Positions 6,099 through 6,521 of a DNA stretch of 6,521 nucleotides are shown here, one piece after another. Every line of letters starts with the position of its first letter. Position 1 is the stretch's first letter. A model generated the notes under the pieces. That model ran no database searches and was not told the origin of the DNA. It saw only the letters and a list, made by a program, of their open reading frames with translations. The position numbers and the translations under genes were made by a program. The DNA comes from Clostridiales bacterium (lineage in GTDB: Bacteria > Bacillota > Clostridia > Oscillospirales > Acutalibacteraceae), in contig JAJQDK010000101.1 of NCBI GenBank assembly GCA_021202245.1, positions 1 through 6,521 on the forward strand, written 5' to 3'.

Positions 6099-6241
6099 AC
6101 GAAAATCTGACTGAAATGTACGGTCTTGCGCAGAAAAGCACGCAGACCTACGATGCAGAGAATATGAGCGATATGCTTGAAAGGGAAAGCCGCAGATACA
6201 GCCGCAGGCTTTCCGAGGAAGAGGAGGCAAGACTGAGATGA
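6095..6241 (+). CDS. Small 48-residue charged protein of unknown role
   Basis: I do not recognise this protein. It starts with ATG 6095 inside the ATGA overlap with the preceding tail gene; GAGAGGA (6081-6087) is 7 bases upstream. It ends with TGA at 6239-6241, again overlapping the next ATG by 4 bases. The first half is mixed (NENLTEMYGLAQKSTQTYD). The second half is a likely amphipathic, very charged helix (MLERESRRYSRRL, then SEEEEARLR). It has no signal peptide or membrane segment. In many phages this position holds the tail assembly chaperones, but this is far shorter and no slippery frameshift site is visible at its end. A small helper or a tail accessory is all that can be said. The tight double overlap argues that it is translated. 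Confidence 0.5.
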   Translation: MNENLTEMYGLAQKSTQTYDAENMSDMLERESRRYSRRLSEEEEARLR

Positions 6242-6521
6242 ATTTGGCTCCGATGAGATTTAACGGCGTGCAGTGGCACCATAATCCGAGAGAAATAACA
6301 TTTGAGTGCGACAGCGAGGTAAGTGAGCTGAAGGCTCTCTACGGAACGTCGTACATACAGAATTTGGGCAGAAGAAATATGAAAATCAGCGGTGAGGGCG
6401 AGCTGTACGGAGAGGACTGCACGGAGCTGGTAGCGCGGATTTTTGAGCTGTTTAAGCGGGGCGGAGCCGGAGTGCTGGCGATTCCGGGGCTATCTCCTGT
6501 TTCTGCGGTTGTTGAAGCGGT
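6238..6521 (+). CDS. Tail/baseplate protein, 3'-truncated, with DNA-circularisation (Mu gpN)-like N-terminus
   Basis: The 5' end of a gene cut by the window, read in frame 1 for at least 94 codons with no stop. ATG 6238 overlaps the previous TGA; GAGGAGG at 6221-6227 lies 10 bases upstream. The product begins NLAPMRFNGVQWHH, then has YIQNLGRRNMKISGEGELYGEDC, and ends here with GGAGVLAIPGLSPVSAVVEA. The order 'strand, Leu-Gly-Arg-Arg, basic strand with Gly-Glu-Gly, Gly-Glu-Asp, helix, Gly-x-Gly-x-Leu-x-x-Pro-Gly-Leu' recalls the N-terminal domain of the DNA-circularisation protein N of Mu-like tails, now viewed as a baseplate/tail-hub component. That is a resemblance seen by eye, not a firm call. 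Without the rest of the gene, the family and size cannot be fixed. Confidence 0.4.
   Translation, partial: MNLAPMRFNGVQWHHNPREITFECDSEVSELKALYGTSYIQNLGRRNMKISGEGELYGEDCTELVARIFELFKRGGAGVLAIPGLSPVSAVVEA

Noticed and set aside
5823..6230. 135-residue minus-strand open frame opposite the tube-like gene
   Set aside because: Arg/Cys/His-rich shadow of the + strand gene, with no ribosome site upstream.
1..6521. Reassigned stop codon (for example TAG or TGA read through, as in some gut phages)
   Set aside because: TAG (961-963, 5729-5731), TGA and TAA all end genes at places that fit the next ribosome site, so the standard bacterial code explains the window.

Overview
This window is the head (capsid-building) and head-to-tail joining module of a tailed phage or prophage, read entirely on the + strand. 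Purine-rich AGGAGG-type ribosome binding sites precede most genes, base composition is moderate, TTG and GTG starts occur, and TAA, TAG and TGA all serve as ordinary stops. The proteins look like those of prophages in Bacillota, most likely gut Clostridia (Oscillospiraceae/Lachnospiraceae type). That assignment is inference from composition and remembered family resemblance. I see no RNA gene, CRISPR array, insertion sequence or integration site, and no minus-strand gene that looks real.

Layout. 1-963: 3' part of the large terminase subunit, broken by apparent one-base insertions. 978-2132: portal. 2125-3126: prohead protease with a zinc-knuckle-like cysteine cluster and a C-terminal extension that may also be made separately as a scaffold from an internal start at 2767. 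3146-3481: small protein in the decoration-protein position. 3525-4531: HK97-fold major capsid protein, with an apparent one-base deletion in an A6 run near its 5' end. 4544-4960: head-tail connector. 4957-5313: head-closure-like protein. 5300-5731: tail-terminator-like protein. 5733-6098: probable tail tube. 6095-6241: 48-residue charged protein of unknown role. 6238 to the end: start of a tail/baseplate protein with a DNA-circularisation (Mu gpN)-like N-terminus. Genes overlap or lie less than about 45 bases apart, so they probably form one late transcript; the promoter is not in the window.

How the genes work together. Terminase packages DNA through the portal into a prohead built from the capsid protein on the scaffold. 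The protease matures the prohead and the decoration protein would bind the shell. Connector and closure proteins then extend the portal channel and the terminator joins it to the tail tube.

The main points of interest are three suspected one-base indels in short homopolymers (two in terL, one in the capsid gene), a possible nested scaffold gene, and a tail module with no sheath, chaperone pair or tape-measure gene between the tube and the next tail gene. I found no convincing undescribed system; this is largely an ordinary structural module.
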